NCBI RefSeq assembly: GCF_002813775.1
Contig: NZ_CP020370.1
Coordinates: 1,269,501-1,333,500, forward strand
DNA length: 64,000 nucleotides
Source: Candidatus Thiodictyon syntrophicum
GTDB lineage: Bacteria > Pseudomonadota > Gammaproteobacteria > Chromatiales > Chromatiaceae
Reading direction: 5' to 3'
Shown here piece after piece: positions 18,136-29,987 of the stretch (the stretch's first letter is position 1; the number at the start of each line of letters is the position of its first letter). The translations under genes were made by a program, and so were the position numbers. The notes under the pieces are model-generated. The model worked only from the letters and a program-made list of their open reading frames with translations, searched no databases and had not been told where the DNA came from.

Positions 18136-18395
18136 CTGATAGCCGCATTGCCATCGTGGATCGCATCTACGATTCAGACAGGTCCGAAGAACCTTTCGGT
18201 AAGCGCTGGCGAGACGAATGCGTGACGCTCGACGCGGCAACCCTGGCGGCCTTGCAGCAAGGCAAGATCCTCGCGCTCGATGTCCAGGGTGAATATGTGA
18301 TCTATGTTCGTGCCGGGGAAATCGCAGGACCGGCGGGCGGCAACCAACCGGCAGACAGCGACGACGCGCAAGCGACGGGCAGGGGTTCGGATTGA
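18132..18395 (+). CDS. Small unrecognised protein behind mntA
   Basis: An 87-residue protein starting MTDSRIAIVDRIYDSDRSEE. The central part, CVTLDAATLAALQQGKILAL then DVQGEYVIYVR, looks like an alpha/beta segment; the C-terminal 25 residues are low-complexity. I do not recognise the family. Its ATG overlaps the mntA stop (ATGA), so it is co-translated with the toxin-antitoxin pair and may be an accessory of it. A hairpin repeat cluster begins right after its stop and separates it from hsdS. Confidence 0.7.
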   Translation: MTDSRIAIVDRIYDSDRSEEPFGKRWRDECVTLDAATLAALQQGKILALDVQGEYVIYVRAGEIAGPAGGNQPADSDDAQATGRGSD

Positions 18396-18421
18396 AGAAT
18401 CTGCCGCTGCGGACCAACCCT

Positions 18422-18508
18422 TCCGGCTCCCACGTTTCTGGCTCCCACGTTTCTGGCTCCCACGCTCCAGCGTGGGAGCAAGTGCCGACGCTCCTGCGTC
18501 GCGTCGGC
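18422..18508. repeat. Hairpin repeat cluster before hsdS
   Basis: The segment TTCTGGCTCCCACG occurs three times in a row (the first slightly altered) and ends in the perfect hairpin GCTCCCACGC..GCGTGGGAGC at 18456-18479. A second imperfect hairpin, GCCGACGC..GCGTCGGC, follows to 18508. It belongs to the same dispersed family as 17251 and 29701. It lies in the only untranslated gap (18396-18605) of the operon. Confidence 0.8.
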
Positions 18509-18605
18509 ATGCGGGAAGCTGCCGCGGCCAAGACTTCATTTCCACGCGGAGCGGGGGAACGAGAAACGGCGGCGACTCTGAAAAGCCCAGCGGGGATTGC
18601 GGTCA

Positions 18606-19934
18606 ATGGATGAGTGGTACAGGACGACCCTCGGCGACTTATGCGCGGTTGGGATTTGCGAGCTACAAACAGGTCCTTTTGGCTCGCAGTTGCACGCCCA
18701 TGATTACTTGCCTGATGGCGTAGCAGTGGTGCCGACCGAGGCGATTCGGGCGCGACGTATCGACCACTCGGTGCTGCCAAGAATCGCTGAAGAAAAGGCG
18801 ACTTCGCTTGCTAGGCATCGACTCCAAAGCGGTGATATTCTGTTTGCCCGCAGGGGTGTGCAGGCTACCGGGCATATCGGCGTCATACGCGAAGCAGAAT
18901 CCGGTTTCATTTGCGGAACAGGTGCTATCCGACTTCGGGTTGAATCAAGAAACGACAAGATAAATACCGAGTTCCTCTCACATCTTCTCGCTGATCCGGC
19001 TGCAATCGAGTGGTTTAAGTTCCATGCGATCGGGGCGACGATGCCGAACCTGAACGAGGGGATCATTCGCTCTTTCTCAGTCTTGCTTCCGCCGCTCCGT
19101 GAACAACGCGAAATTGCTCGGGTGCTCAGCGCCCTCGATGACAAGATCGACCTGAACCGCCGCATGAACGAAACGCTGGAGGCGATGGCGCGGGCGCTGT
19201 TCAAGGACTGGTTCGTCGATTTCGGCCCGACCCGCGCCAAGCAGGAGGGCATGGAGCCGTACCTCGCTCCGGATCTGTGGTCCCTGTTTCCCGAGCGACT
19301 GGATGTCGAGGGAAAGCCGGAAGGGTGGCAAGCGTTTCTCTTAGAACATATCGCCGAACACTGTAAGGGAACGGTATGTCCTTCTGATCGCCCCGATAAC
19401 CTCTTCGAGCACTACAGTTTGCCTGCCTTCGACAAGGGGCAGAATCCAGCCATGGACCTTGGGCAGACCATCAAGAGCAACAAGACCCCCGTCCCCAAAG
19501 GCGCTGTCCTGCTTTCAAAACTAAATCCGGAAATCCCTCGGGTTTGGCTGCCGGACGACTTGACGGACACGCCGCAAATTGCATCGACTGAGTTTCTGGT
19601 CTTCCTACCGAAGGCCCCATCTGGACGGGCGACCCTGTATTGCTTGTTCCGAGATGCAGGCTTCAAACGGATGCTTGAGGGGATGGTTACCGGCACCTCC
19701 AAGAGCCATCAGCGTATATCGCCTCCGGCCTTGCTGAAGCGGCGTGTACTCTGCGGATCGAACTCGGCACTTGCCGCACTGGAGTCGGTACTGGCTCCAG
19801 CGCTGTCTCGCTTGCGATCGAATAGAGCGGAATCCCGCACCCTCGCCCAAACCCGCGACCTCCTCCTCCCCAAACTGATGTCCGGCGAGATTCGCGTAGA
19901 GGATGCAGAGAAGACCATGGAGGCCCACCTATGA
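18606..19934 (+). CDS. hsdS: Type I restriction-modification system, specificity subunit
   Basis: A 442-residue HsdS with the usual two target-recognition domains, each followed by a conserved helix. The first half (WYRTTLGDLC..QTGPFGSQLHAHDY) ends in PPLREQREIARVLSALDDKI. The second (EGWQAFLLEHIAEHC) ends in RTLAQTRDLLLPKLMSGEIR. The two domains read the two halves of a split DNA site and place HsdM and HsdR on it. The ATG at 18606 (MDEWYRTTLGD) is preferred to a TTG three codons earlier. The stop overlaps the next gene as ATGA. Confidence 0.95.
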   Translation: MDEWYRTTLGDLCAVGICELQTGPFGSQLHAHDYLPDGVAVVPTEAIRARRIDHSVLPRIAEEKATSLARHRLQSGDILFARRGVQATGHIGVIREAESGFICGTGAIRLRVESRNDKINTEFLSHLLADPAAIEWFKFHAIGATMPNLNEGIIRSFSVLLPPLREQREIARVLSALDDKIDLNRRMNETLEAMARALFKDWFVDFGPTRAKQEGMEPYLAPDLWSLFPERLDVEGKPEGWQAFLLEHIAEHCKGTVCPSDRPDNLFEHYSLPAFDKGQNPAMDLGQTIKSNKTPVPKGAVLLSKLNPEIPRVWLPDDLTDTPQIASTEFLVFLPKAPSGRATLYCLFRDAGFKRMLEGMVTGTSKSHQRISPPALLKRRVLCGSNSALAALESVLAPALSRLRSNRAESRTLAQTRDLLLPKLMSGEIRVEDAEKTMEAHL

Positions 19935-20434
19935 CTCAAGATCATCTGCTAGCAGCGACCGACCGTGAAGAGGCGCTGTCGCGTGCCTATGTCCAGGCAG
20001 TCGCAGCCGGTGCCGGCTATCTGGTCGCAACCCGCGACTTCGACCGCGACGGGATCGACTGCGAGATCAAGGCCGGCGGCCACATGCGGCCGGCGCTCGG
20101 CATCCAACTCAAGGCGACGGTGAATCTCGGCGAGTGCCGCGACGGGTGCTACCGCTACCCCCTCAAGCGCCGCAATTACGATTGGCTGCGCGGTCCCAGC
20201 CAGGCACCGCGACTCCTGGTGGTGCTGGCCCTGCCCGAGCAGGAGACCGATTGGCTCAGTGTTTCCGCGGCGCAACTCGTCATGCGGCGCTGTGCCTATT
20301 GGGTCTCGCTGGCGGATGCACCGGAAACCACGAACCAGACATCGGTCACCGTGCTGCTCCCCGAGGTCAATCGACTCGATATCGCGTCACTGCGCAAACT
20401 GATGGATCAATCCAGAACAGGTTTCATTCGATGA
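19931..20434 (+). CDS. DUF4365 domain protein in the restriction operon
   Basis: A 167-residue protein matching the DUF4365 pattern: AYVQAVAAGAGYLVATRDFD, then DRDGIDCEIKAGG and LGIQLKAT. The D-G-x-D...EIK...QLKAT arrangement is that of a PD-(D/E)XK nuclease fold, so a nuclease-like role is plausible. DUF4365 proteins are frequent companions of defence genes. It overlaps hsdS upstream and the 385-residue gene downstream by ATGA. No experimental function is known to me. Confidence 0.8.
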   Translation: MTQDHLLAATDREEALSRAYVQAVAAGAGYLVATRDFDRDGIDCEIKAGGHMRPALGIQLKATVNLGECRDGCYRYPLKRRNYDWLRGPSQAPRLLVVLALPEQETDWLSVSAAQLVMRRCAYWVSLADAPETTNQTSVTVLLPEVNRLDIASLRKLMDQSRTGFIR

Positions 20435-21588
20435 ACATAAAGATCGTCGACGCTGCGGCCCTGCGGGCCATTACCCCGGCGGCATTGGCCGCCTACGCCC
20501 GCGGCGAGGGTTGGATACGCACCGGGACCTATGGAAAGTTCGCGGATGTCTACACCGCGGCGGAGCGTCCTGAACTCTTGATTCCCCGCACCGACCTGGT
20601 GGCAGACTATGCCAGCGTGGTGTTGGAACTGATCACGCTCCTGGCCGCATCATGCGGCCGGGACCAGTTCGCCCTGTATCGCGATCTGATCGGCGCCGAT
20701 CGCGACCTCGTGCGCGTTCGTGCCCGCGGTGCGGACGACCACGGAAGCCTGAGTATCGACGCGGGTGTGGGGCTCGTCAGCTACGCCCGTGAGCTGCTCT
20801 TGGCCGCCGCCTGTGCGGCGAGCAATCCGCAGTCGCTCTACCGGGCGGGGGCCAACAGGGAGGCCAGCGACTACATGAACCGCGTGCGGCTGGGTCAGAC
20901 CGAGCAGGGCAGTTTTGTCGTGACCCTCCTGGCGCCGGTGCCGCCCCTGTTGCAGGCCCCGCTCGATGCGGCCTGGACGGATTTCGAGGACGAGCCCTAT
21001 GACCGTAAGGTCACACGCCGGTTGATGGATGGCTTGGAGGCGTGCCGATCCGCGGCGGAATTGGCGAGCGCCGGCAACGGTATGGTCGAGTTCGAGCGGG
21101 GGGTCGACCGCGGGGTCAGTGCCAATCTATGCGAGGCGGTCGCCAAGTTGGTCGAATACTCGGCCGGCCTGGAAGTCGGCGTGACCTGGGCGCGGACTCG
21201 CCCGGGGCCGCAGGTGCACCGCAAGGTGAGCTTTTCAACCAGTGACGCCGAGATCCTGAAAGAGGCGGCGCGCACCTTTCGCGCGCACCGCTCGCGTCAG
21301 GATGTGGAACTGTTCGGAACGGTGTATAAGCTCCAGCGTGACCAGGCGCAGTTGGCGGGACAGGTGACACTCAAGGCGCTGGTCGACAAGCGAATCCAGT
21401 CCGTCAAGGCGATGCTGGATCAGGCAAGTTACAGTCTGGCCGTGCAGGCTCATGACCGCAAGCTGCCGGTCGTCGTGCGCGGCGATCTGGAGCGGGTGGG
21501 CCAACGTTGGCAACTGAGCGGTGCGGAGTTGCTGAATGTGGGCACGGAGGACGAGAACGAGGACGACGCTGTCGGCGAGGTGACCTGA
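20431..21588 (+). CDS. Unrecognised 385-residue protein in the restriction operon
   Basis: Starts MNIKIVDAAALRAITPAALA at an ATG overlapping the DUF4365 stop. The N-terminal third reads as alpha/beta (YARGEGWIRTGTYGKFADVY). The middle is helical (YARELLLAAACAASNPQSLY). The C-terminus looks like a beta-rich domain (VTLKALVDKRIQSVKAMLDQ then VVVRGDLERVGQRWQLSGAE) and ends acidic. No signal peptide, membrane span or known catalytic motif is evident. Its stop lies immediately before the hsdR ATG. It is co-expressed with restriction subunits and may be a modulator or an additional effector; I cannot name a family. Confidence 0.8.
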   Translation: MNIKIVDAAALRAITPAALAAYARGEGWIRTGTYGKFADVYTAAERPELLIPRTDLVADYASVVLELITLLAASCGRDQFALYRDLIGADRDLVRVRARGADDHGSLSIDAGVGLVSYARELLLAAACAASNPQSLYRAGANREASDYMNRVRLGQTEQGSFVVTLLAPVPPLLQAPLDAAWTDFEDEPYDRKVTRRLMDGLEACRSAAELASAGNGMVEFERGVDRGVSANLCEAVAKLVEYSAGLEVGVTWARTRPGPQVHRKVSFSTSDAEILKEAARTFRAHRSRQDVELFGTVYKLQRDQAQLAGQVTLKALVDKRIQSVKAMLDQASYSLAVQAHDRKLPVVVRGDLERVGQRWQLSGAELLNVGTEDENEDDAVGEVT

Positions 21589-24795
<3,207 letters not shown>

Positions 24796-24860
24796 GGCGA
24801 GCGTTGAGTTAGCCGCTCGGGTCTTGATCATAACCGCGGCCACGCATCCTGGCGGCAACC

Positions 24861-24913
24861 CGTCGCGGCCGGGGGCCGCTCCTACGCCGTAGGAGCGGCC
24901 CCCGGCCGCGACG
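24861..24913. terminator. Perfect 25-bp-stem hairpin behind hsdR
   Basis: The 25 bases starting CGTCGCGGCCGGGG and ending CTCCTAC are followed by GCC and their exact reverse complement. There is no T-run, so it may work as a bidirectional, Rho-assisted or mRNA-stabilising structure rather than a classical intrinsic terminator. A related GTAGGAGCGGCC palindrome lies between rpoB and rpoC, so it is probably a dispersed repeat. The rest of 24796-25124 shows no gene. Confidence 0.7.
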
Positions 24914-25124
24914 GATGTCACGCGCGTGCCGGATGCAGCTGGCAGCCCTCCGCGGACGAGGCCGTCACGCACTTGGCCAACCCGGCCTGGAGCGGCAGAT
25001 CCCCATCTGACCGTTCGCTGACGATCCCGCTCAGCTTGTGCCTAACCGCCCGGCCTTACGCTGTGCCCAAGGTCGCAATCGTCCGCGGCCTGGTCACGCC
25101 AACACAGCGTCAGGAGTATCAGTA

Positions 25125-25295
25125 ATGTACAGCTACCCAATCCACTGCCGGAACCAGCGTACCATCTCCAAGGTCCGCGCCCGGCGGCCGTCCCGGTCGG
25201 CTACCCGCTACCGCATCGAGCGCGACCTGAAGGTTGCCGATATGATCGCCCGCGCCATTGCGGACAACGGGTCCCAGCTCTATCGCGGTGCCTGA
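25125..25295 (+). CDS. Small basic protein of unknown function
   Basis: A 56-residue, arginine-rich protein, MYSYPIHCRNQRTISKVRAR at the start and ending in the helix VADMIARAIADNGSQLYRGA. AGGAG stands 8 bases before the ATG, which supports translation. I do not recognise a family; the basic N-terminus could bind nucleic acid. It converges on yhdP with a 55-base gap that holds nothing else I can name. Confidence 0.5.
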   Translation: MYSYPIHCRNQRTISKVRARRPSRSATRYRIERDLKVADMIARAIADNGSQLYRGA

Positions 25296-25350
25296 TCCTG
25301 ACTTCTGGACGGGCGCCCTTCAGGCGCCGGTGCCCGGCGGCCCCGGCGGC

Positions 25351-28300
25351 TCAATCGAGGAACAGGTTGTCGCCCCCCGGGCGGCGCGGGGCCGGCGCGG
25401 CCTGGCCGCCCGGCGGTGTGCCGCCGGTGCCGCGGCCCTGGCCCGCCCCCGACCGCGCGCCCCCCGCGAAGGGCTCCCAGCCGAGCCGGGTCAGTTCCGG
25501 CTTGGTCCAGGGGCCGGTCATGCGGTACTGATAGCTGGCCAGGCGGTCGAGGGCGCCGCCGCTGAGCCGGTCCACCAGGTAGACCGCCGCCCCCACCACT
25601 GGGCCGCCGGCGACACCGCTTGCCAGGGCGACACTGGTGCCGATGCTGGGGACGACGGTGACCGTCTGGTCATAGGTGCGGGTGCGCAGGTCCGCGAAGC
25701 CGCTGACGCGGATGTCGCTTGAAGGTCCCGCGATCTCAAAGGTCTGCAGGCGGGCCTGGCCGCTGCCGACCGCGATGCGGCCGGTGATGCGCTCGAAGCC
25801 GAACCCCTGCTCATAGAGGTCGGTGAAGTCCAGGGACAAGCGGCGCCGCAGTTCACCCAGGTTGAGGAACCCGAGCACCCGGCCCATGCCGGGGTCCACG
25901 TCGAGCAGCCGCCCGGGTCCCACGTTCAACTCGATCCGGCCGGTCGCGCGCCTCAGGGCAAAGGCGGCGAAACCGCCCGGCCAGGTGAGCCGCAGGCGCG
26001 CGTCCACCGGGGCGCGGCTCAACAGCGGGGCATAGTCCAGGGCGCGCAGCAGGGGGCCGGTATCCGCGGACTTGAGATCGAGGGCGAGCCGCCCGCGCCC
26101 GCCGCCGGGCGCGGCCAGCCAGTCGGCGTCCCCCGTGAGCCTGGTGTCGCCGGGGCCTTCGAGGTTGATGCGGGGGACCCGGACCCCGGCGGTGTCGGAG
26201 CGGACCTCCAGGCCCAGGCGGCCGAGCCCGGCCGCGCCCCAGCGCAGGTCCGCGACCCGCAGATCGAGCGACGGCGGGCGGCGGGCGGGGGCGGCGCGCG
26301 CGGGGGCGGGGGCGGGGGCGGCGTCCGGGTCGTCGGCGACGGGTACCAGGGCCTTCAGGTCCAGACGCTCCAGGTTGAGGTCCAGGGGCGAGGCGGGGGC
26401 GCCGCGGCCGGGCAGCCGGACCTGTCCCGCGAGCTCGCGCGACGCAACGCGCAGGTCCCAGCCGCCGCTGTCGGTGGGGGCGGCCTGCACCCGGGCCTCG
26501 GTAAGCGTGGCCCCGCCCAGGTCCAGGCGGCCGATCCGCAGGTCCGTGGACACCGGACCCAGGGTGTCGCCGGGGGCGCCCGGCGGCCCAGCGCCGGCCC
26601 CCAGCCGGACCGCGACGCGCTCCCACCAGTCCGACCAGGCCGGCAGGTCGAACGCCGGCAGGGCGCCGTCGATGACCAGCCCGGGCGCCGTCGGTGGCGT
26701 CGCCCGCGCCTCCCCCAGGGTCACCCGGGCGCCCTCCAGGCGCGGGCGCGGCCCGGCCAGATCCAGGTTCAGGTCCCAGGCCAGGGGCTCCATGCGGCCG
26801 GTGATGGACAGGCGGCGGCCCGGGACCAGGGCGCCGGTCAGTTCCAGGGGGCGCGGCGGCGCCGCGGTCTTGCCCAGTGGGGCCGGCAGGTCCAGGGTCA
26901 GGCCGCGCAGGTCCGAGCGCAGGGTGAAGCCGAGCGGCAGCGCGGCGGTCTTGACATCGGTGTTGCGCACCTCGATCCCCAGGTCCCAGTCCAGGTCCCC
27001 GCTCGCCAGCCGCCAGAAGGGCGAGGGGAAGCGGGCGGCCAGCAGCGCGGCCGGCATCCGGGCGCGGGCCTGGATGCGGGTCGCGGCGGACTCCGGGTCG
27101 CCGGGGTTGCTGGTACTGATGGCGAGTGTGAGCGGCCGGCCCCAGAGCTTGGCGCGGATGGCCGGCGCGCTCACTGAGTCGAGCGTAAACCGCAGGTCCC
27201 CCGCGAGCCCGGTCAATTGCACCGGCGTGCCCCGCAGGGTGAGGCCGGCGGGCGCGGGCCAGGACAGGCGCCCGTCCAGGCCCAGGGTCCCGCCCGGCTC
27301 CAGGGGTACCTCCAGGTCCAGGGCCAGTTGCGAGTGACCCGTGACCTCCAGTGACCGCCCCAGGGGTCCCAGGTGCTGCGCCAGCGGCGTGTCCGTGAGG
27401 ACCTTCAAACCGTCGGCAAAGGGGCCGCTCCCCTGGGCGTGGATCGCGAGCCGCCGCGGGTGCCAGAGGTCGGGGATGCCGGCCCGGCCCTGGCTCAGCG
27501 TGGTCTCGTAGATGCGCCCGCGGTCCAGTTGGATCTCGAGCCCCTCATCGAGGAACCGCAGGTGCCCAGTGGCCGCCGTGATCGGCGGCCAATCGGGCAG
27601 GTAGTCGAGCACCATGGTCCGGTAGTTGAGCAGCAGCTCGAAGATTCCTTCCTGGGCGCGAAAGGGATAGTGTTTCAAGGGGCCGCGCAGCACCAGGTCG
27701 CCCCGGGTCACGGTGCCGGAGACCAGTGCCCGGGTAAGCCAGTCAATCAGTTGCGGGTGCAGCACCCCGACCGGGAGATAGCGCCGGGTGGCGGCGACAT
27801 TGGCGTCCTGGATGCTCGCCCGCAGGTCGATGACGGGGCCGTCGGACGCCGTGTCCGCGGGTCCGGGCAGCACCAGGGTGAAGCGCGCCTGCCCGGTGAG
27901 GTCCGGGTTGGCGAGGGTCAGGTGCGTGCCCGTCAGGCGCCACGCGCCGGTGGGATCGCGCACCCAGGCGAGTTCCCCGCCGAGGCGCTCCAGGCGCAGG
28001 GGTGGGTCGAACAGCGGGCGCAGATCCAGTTGCAGCCCGGCGCTGCCGAGCGTCATCAGGCCCCCGTCCTGATCCGCCCGCAGTTGCGCGTCCAGGCCGG
28101 TGAGGCCCGGGAGCGGCGCGTGCCGCTCCAGCGCGAGCCCGCGGACCTGGGCCGCGACCTGCCAGGTCGGCGCCCCCGCGGGGGGCATCAGCACCAGTGC
28201 CGCCAGGCGCTCGACCCGTCCGCGCGGATTCAGGGCGGCGAGCAGAGTCGGGTCCAGCGGCCCGGGCGCCGCCAGTGACCGCGGCCAGGCGCGCAGCAGC

Positions 28301-29481
28301 GGGCCGGTCACGGCCTGCAGGTCGAAGCCGGCAGACCCAAAGGCCAGGGCGCGCGGCCGCCGGTCCGCGGACAGGCGCAGATCCAGTTCCAGGTCCGGAA
28401 ACCCGGCCCCATCCACCGCGAGCCCCAGTTCGGCCGCCTGGAGCCGCCAGCCGCCGTCCTGCGGGGTGACGCGGACCAGGCCGTCGAGGCGGTCCAGGGA
28501 GAGCGCGGCCGTGGCGGCAGTGGCCGGGGCCGCGGCGGGCGCCGTGGCTGGCCGGCCCGCGCCCCCCGTCGCCGCGCCGCCGCCGGGCAGGCGCAGGGTG
28601 ACGGCGCGCATCCCGACCCGGTTGAGACTCTCCCGCAGCACCCCCTGCTCCACCTGATTCCAGCTCTCCAGGTGGACGCTGCGGCTGCGCAGCAGGTCCG
28701 GATCGAGCAGGGTCCAGGGTACCAGGGGGGCCAGGTCCGCACCGTTGAGACTCAGATAGACCTGCCCGCCCCACTGACGCGTATCGGCCGCATCGCCGCG
28801 CAGGTCGGCCAGCACCCGCAGTCGGGTGTCGTCGGGTGCGGCCGGTGTCGGCGTCGGCGTCGGCGTCGGCGTGGCCGCGGGCACCGGGTGGGCGAACAGC
28901 TCGAACTGATGCAGGGGCCCGTCGTTGTGCAGGCGCAGGCGCACCTGGGTCAGCCGGACCACCGCGCCGCCCGCGGCGTCGTCGATGATCAGGATGTCGC
29001 CCCCGGTGAGATTGAGCTGGCCCTGGCTCAGGAACACCCGCAGGGCGTCCGGGTCATCCGGGCGCAGCGCGCCGAGTCCGACCAGGCTCAGCCGCCCGTC
29101 CAGGGCACGATGCACTGCCAGGTGGGCCCCCACCAGGGTCAGGGAGCGCAGCCGGGGCTGCCAGGCAACCAGGGAGGCGATAGGGTCCAGGTCCAGTTCC
29201 AGGGCGTCGAGGCGCAGGAGATCGGCCCCGGTCTGCGGGCAGGAAATGACCACATTGTCCAGCACCAGGCGCGGCGACCAACCGGCGAGACGCAGCCTCA
29301 GGGTGGCGACCTGGAGCGGGTAGTGGAGCTGCCCGGACAGGGCCCGGGTCAACTCGTCGCGATACCGGTCGGCGACCGGCAGGGCCAGGCGCAGCACCGT
29401 CATGAGGACGGCGAGCAGGATCAGGCCGAGCAGGCCGAGCCGCAGGAGCCAGGCGAACAGCCGGCGCGTCAGTAATTTCAT
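25351..29481 (-). CDS. yhdP: YhdP family AsmA-like envelope protein
   Basis: A 1376-residue protein of the YhdP (TIGR02099) family. YhdP-type proteins span the periplasm as a long beta groove anchored in the inner membrane and help carry phospholipids to the outer membrane. An N-terminal membrane anchor (LLRLGLLGLILLAVLMTVLR, about residues 14-33) is followed by a very long beta-rich region with repeated L-D-L strand patterns. The C-terminal AsmA-like block contains GRIELNVGPGRLLDVDPGMG then RVLGFLNLGELRRRLSLDF. The tail is proline- and glycine-rich. The ATG at 29481 is chosen because the anchor starts directly after it. The rng gene upstream runs in the same direction, as in many gammaproteobacteria. 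Confidence 0.9.
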   Translation of the reverse strand: MKLLTRRLFAWLLRLGLLGLILLAVLMTVLRLALPVADRYRDELTRALSGQLHYPLQVATLRLRLAGWSPRLVLDNVVISCPQTGADLLRLDALELDLDPIASLVAWQPRLRSLTLVGAHLAVHRALDGRLSLVGLGALRPDDPDALRVFLSQGQLNLTGGDILIIDDAAGGAVVRLTQVRLRLHNDGPLHQFELFAHPVPAATPTPTPTPTPAAPDDTRLRVLADLRGDAADTRQWGGQVYLSLNGADLAPLVPWTLLDPDLLRSRSVHLESWNQVEQGVLRESLNRVGMRAVTLRLPGGGAATGGAGRPATAPAAAPATAATAALSLDRLDGLVRVTPQDGGWRLQAAELGLAVDGAGFPDLELDLRLSADRRPRALAFGSAGFDLQAVTGPLLRAWPRSLAAPGPLDPTLLAALNPRGRVERLAALVLMPPAGAPTWQVAAQVRGLALERHAPLPGLTGLDAQLRADQDGGLMTLGSAGLQLDLRPLFDPPLRLERLGGELAWVRDPTGAWRLTGTHLTLANPDLTGQARFTLVLPGPADTASDGPVIDLRASIQDANVAATRRYLPVGVLHPQLIDWLTRALVSGTVTRGDLVLRGPLKHYPFRAQEGIFELLLNYRTMVLDYLPDWPPITAATGHLRFLDEGLEIQLDRGRIYETTLSQGRAGIPDLWHPRRLAIHAQGSGPFADGLKVLTDTPLAQHLGPLGRSLEVTGHSQLALDLEVPLEPGGTLGLDGRLSWPAPAGLTLRGTPVQLTGLAGDLRFTLDSVSAPAIRAKLWGRPLTLAISTSNPGDPESAATRIQARARMPAALLAARFPSPFWRLASGDLDWDLGIEVRNTDVKTAALPLGFTLRSDLRGLTLDLPAPLGKTAAPPRPLELTGALVPGRRLSITGRMEPLAWDLNLDLAGPRPRLEGARVTLGEARATPPTAPGLVIDGALPAFDLPAWSDWWERVAVRLGAGAGPPGAPGDTLGPVSTDLRIGRLDLGGATLTEARVQAAPTDSGGWDLRVASRELAGQVRLPGRGAPASPLDLNLERLDLKALVPVADDPDAAPAPAPARAAPARRPPSLDLRVADLRWGAAGLGRLGLEVRSDTAGVRVPRINLEGPGDTRLTGDADWLAAPGGGRGRLALDLKSADTGPLLRALDYAPLLSRAPVDARLRLTWPGGFAAFALRRATGRIELNVGPGRLLDVDPGMGRVLGFLNLGELRRRLSLDFTDLYEQGFGFERITGRIAVGSGQARLQTFEIAGPSSDIRVSGFADLRTRTYDQTVTVVPSIGTSVALASGVAGGPVVGAAVYLVDRLSGGALDRLASYQYRMTGPWTKPELTRLGWEPFAGGARSGAGQGRGTGGTPPGGQAAPAPRRPGGDNLFLD

Positions 29482-29696
29482 TGCAATGGGGAAATGGACA
29501 GGATTAACAGGATTTACATGATTTTGGATGGCTTGCAGCGCGACGTCTTCATCCTGTTGATCCCTCAGGGCCGGACGGGGCATTCGCCCCGTCCGCAACG
29601 TTTTCTCCAGACCTAGGGGTTCGTATCAAGGCTCGGCATCGAATCAAAGGATGGGGACGGGGCGAATGTCCCGTCCCGCCCCGAACGTTAACCCCT

Positions 29697-29810
29697 TCTG
29701 GCTCCCACGCTCCTGCGTGGGAGCAAGTGCGGGCGCTCCGCGTCCAGGGCCAAGACCGGACGCGGAGCGCCCGCACTGCATTCCCACGCTGGAGCGTGGG
29801 AACGAGAATG
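29697..29810. repeat. Nested palindrome cluster (GCTCCCACGC family)
   Basis: Three palindromes stand in a row: GCTCCCACGC..GCGTGGGAGC at 29701-29724; AGTGCGGGCGCTCCGCGTCC paired with its exact reverse complement at about 29726-29777; and TTCCCACGC..GCGTGGGAA at about 29781-29803. The outer hairpins match the repeats inside the restriction operon. This lies between yhdP and rng. The remaining 29482-29696 shows no gene. Confidence 0.8.
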
Positions 29811-29813
29811 AGT

Positions 29814-29987
<174 letters not shown>

